This document shows, piece after piece, positions 5,318 through 5,763 of a DNA stretch of 5,763 bases (position 1 is its first letter; every line of letters begins with the position of its first letter). The position numbers were made by a program, and so were the translations under genes. This stretch comes from a bacterium (GTDB lineage: Bacteria > T1Sed10-126), in contig PWOD01000113.1 of assembly GCA_003557545.1 (NCBI GenBank), forward strand, positions 1 to 5,763. Reading direction: 5' to 3'. Under the pieces are notes generated by a model. The model saw nothing but the letters and a program-made list of their open reading frames with translations, was not told the origin of the DNA and ran no database searches.

Positions 5318-5521
5318 TCAACCACCACGTTGCCACCGCGCGTGCCATTGAATCCAGCCATTGCCCGACCTTTCCTGTTTCTTCCGCTCGGCGGCCATGG
5401 CGTCGGCTTGTACTGCTGCATTATTCGCAATGTCTCGTGCCGATAACTCACCTTTCACGTCTTGACGCATTTCTTCCACCATCGCCGCCCGAGCGTCTTC
5501 CACCCAGTCTTTGTCGCGCAT
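5318..5521 (-). CDS. Small charged helical hypothetical protein, 67 aa
   Basis: I do not recognise it. The sequence is largely one charged, Ala-rich helical stretch (residues 3-52, rich in E, R, K, D and A, including the DWVEDARAAMVEEMRQ segment), followed by a Gly-Asn turn and a Trp-rich basic end (WIQWHARWQRGG, 56-67). No membrane segment or signal is seen. A longer frame begins at 5545, but the start at 5521 is preferred: AGGAGG lies 7 nt upstream and its ATG shares its A with the preceding TGA (TGATG). The Trp/Arg-rich end could contact nucleic acid or a protein partner; that is speculation. Confidence 0.7.
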   Translation of the reverse strand: MRDKDWVEDARAAMVEEMRQDVKGELSARDIANNAAVQADAMAAERKKQERSGNGWIQWHARWQRGG

Positions 5522-5763
5522 CACTCTGCCTCCTGTAGCGCGCACCTTGCAGTCTCAGCATAAGCCGCGCCTCTATCACCGTGTTCACCAACGCTTTGCG
5601 TGTATGCAAAATCATCGACGATGGACTGCAACGCCTCGCGCAGGCGCTTGTTCTCTGCGAGTAGGTCGGGAGCTGCGAATATTAAGTCCGCGTCTGCAAG
5701 CGACAAATATGTGTCTGCGATGAGATCAGGACCGGACCCCGGACTTTCGGTGTATATTCGGGA
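5521..5763 (-). CDS. Partial small phage hypothetical protein ('AAPDLL'-type), C-terminal 80 aa
   Basis: The frame is open from the right edge to TGA at 5523-5521, so the N-terminus lies outside the window. A TTG at 5706 could be read as a start, but the 19 codons upstream are open and fit the same protein, so I treat it as running in. The segment DADLIFAAPDLLAENKRLREAL resembles the widespread phage/prophage pattern 'ADARLIAAAPDLLxAL', here ending in a coiled-coil-like helix, then a linker with GEHGDRGAAYAETARCAL before the stop. The function of that group is unknown to me. It overlaps the next gene by 1 nt. Confidence 0.68.
   Translation of the reverse strand, partial: SRIYTESPGSGPDLIADTYLSLADADLIFAAPDLLAENKRLREALQSIVDDFAYTQSVGEHGDRGAAYAETARCALQEAE
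5529..5534 (-). promoter_or_regulatory. Ribosome binding site that sets the start of the 67-aa gene at 5521
   Basis: AGGAGG lies 7 nt before ATG at 5521 and inside the alternative longer reading from 5545. This makes the longer start unlikely. Confidence 0.8.

Noticed and set aside
5522-5545. Longer start for the 67-aa gene (eight extra residues from 5545).
   Set aside because: No ribosome binding site was identified for it, while AGGAGG sits 7 nt before ATG at 5521, which also overlaps the previous stop as TGATG.
1-5763. CRISPR array, tRNA, rRNA or insertion sequence.
   Set aside because: The only repeats of note are the two 25-bp copies. No cloverleaf, transposase frame or terminal inverted repeats were seen.

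Overview
The window looks like the DNA-replication module of a tailed bacteriophage or a prophage remnant. Every supportable gene lies on the minus strand, so transcription runs from the right end to the left end. Genes are packed with 1 to 14 nt overlaps or 1 nt gaps, and base composition is mixed, close to half G+C by eye. The phage call rests on a family-A DNA polymerase with an N-terminal uracil-DNA glycosylase (UDG) domain, a DUF3987-like primase/helicase ATPase directly after it, a DUF669/OB-fold-like protein ahead of it, and a set of very small accessory genes. No host taxon can be named from these bases alone.

Layout in order of transcription: (1) 5763-5521, the C-terminal part of a small protein resembling phage 'AAPDLL' hypotheticals, entering from outside the window; (2) 5521-5318, a 67-aa charged helical protein whose start is reset to 5521 by a strong ribosome binding site and a TGATG junction; (3) 5274-5029, an 81-aa small protein flanked by two 25-bp direct repeats; (4) a 115-bp intergenic stretch (4914-5028) holding a terminator-like hairpin overlapped by a perfect TATAAT -10 box; (5) 4901-4434, a DUF669-like candidate ssDNA-binding protein; (6) 4434-3889 and (7) 3892-3557, two unrecognised proteins coupled by overlaps; (8) 3570-3358, a 70-aa ribbon-helix-helix-like protein; (9) 3307-656, the 883-aa UDG / 3'-5' exonuclease / polymerase fusion, with a GTG start; (10) 654-1, the first 218 codons of a P-loop ATPase of primase/helicase type, leaving the window.

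The left two thirds read as one replication operon. A ssDNA-binding candidate coats the template, the polymerase copies and proofreads it, its fused UDG could remove or sense uracil near the fork, and the ATPase would unwind or prime. The RHH protein may regulate the operon, and the 181- and 111-aa proteins are candidate replication accessory factors because of position only. The most unusual signals are the UDG-polymerase fusion with an expanded thumb and a shifted O-helix arginine, the repeat pair around the 81-aa gene, the overlapped terminator/promoter, and an intrinsic-terminator shape on the otherwise gene-free plus strand at 3361-3392.
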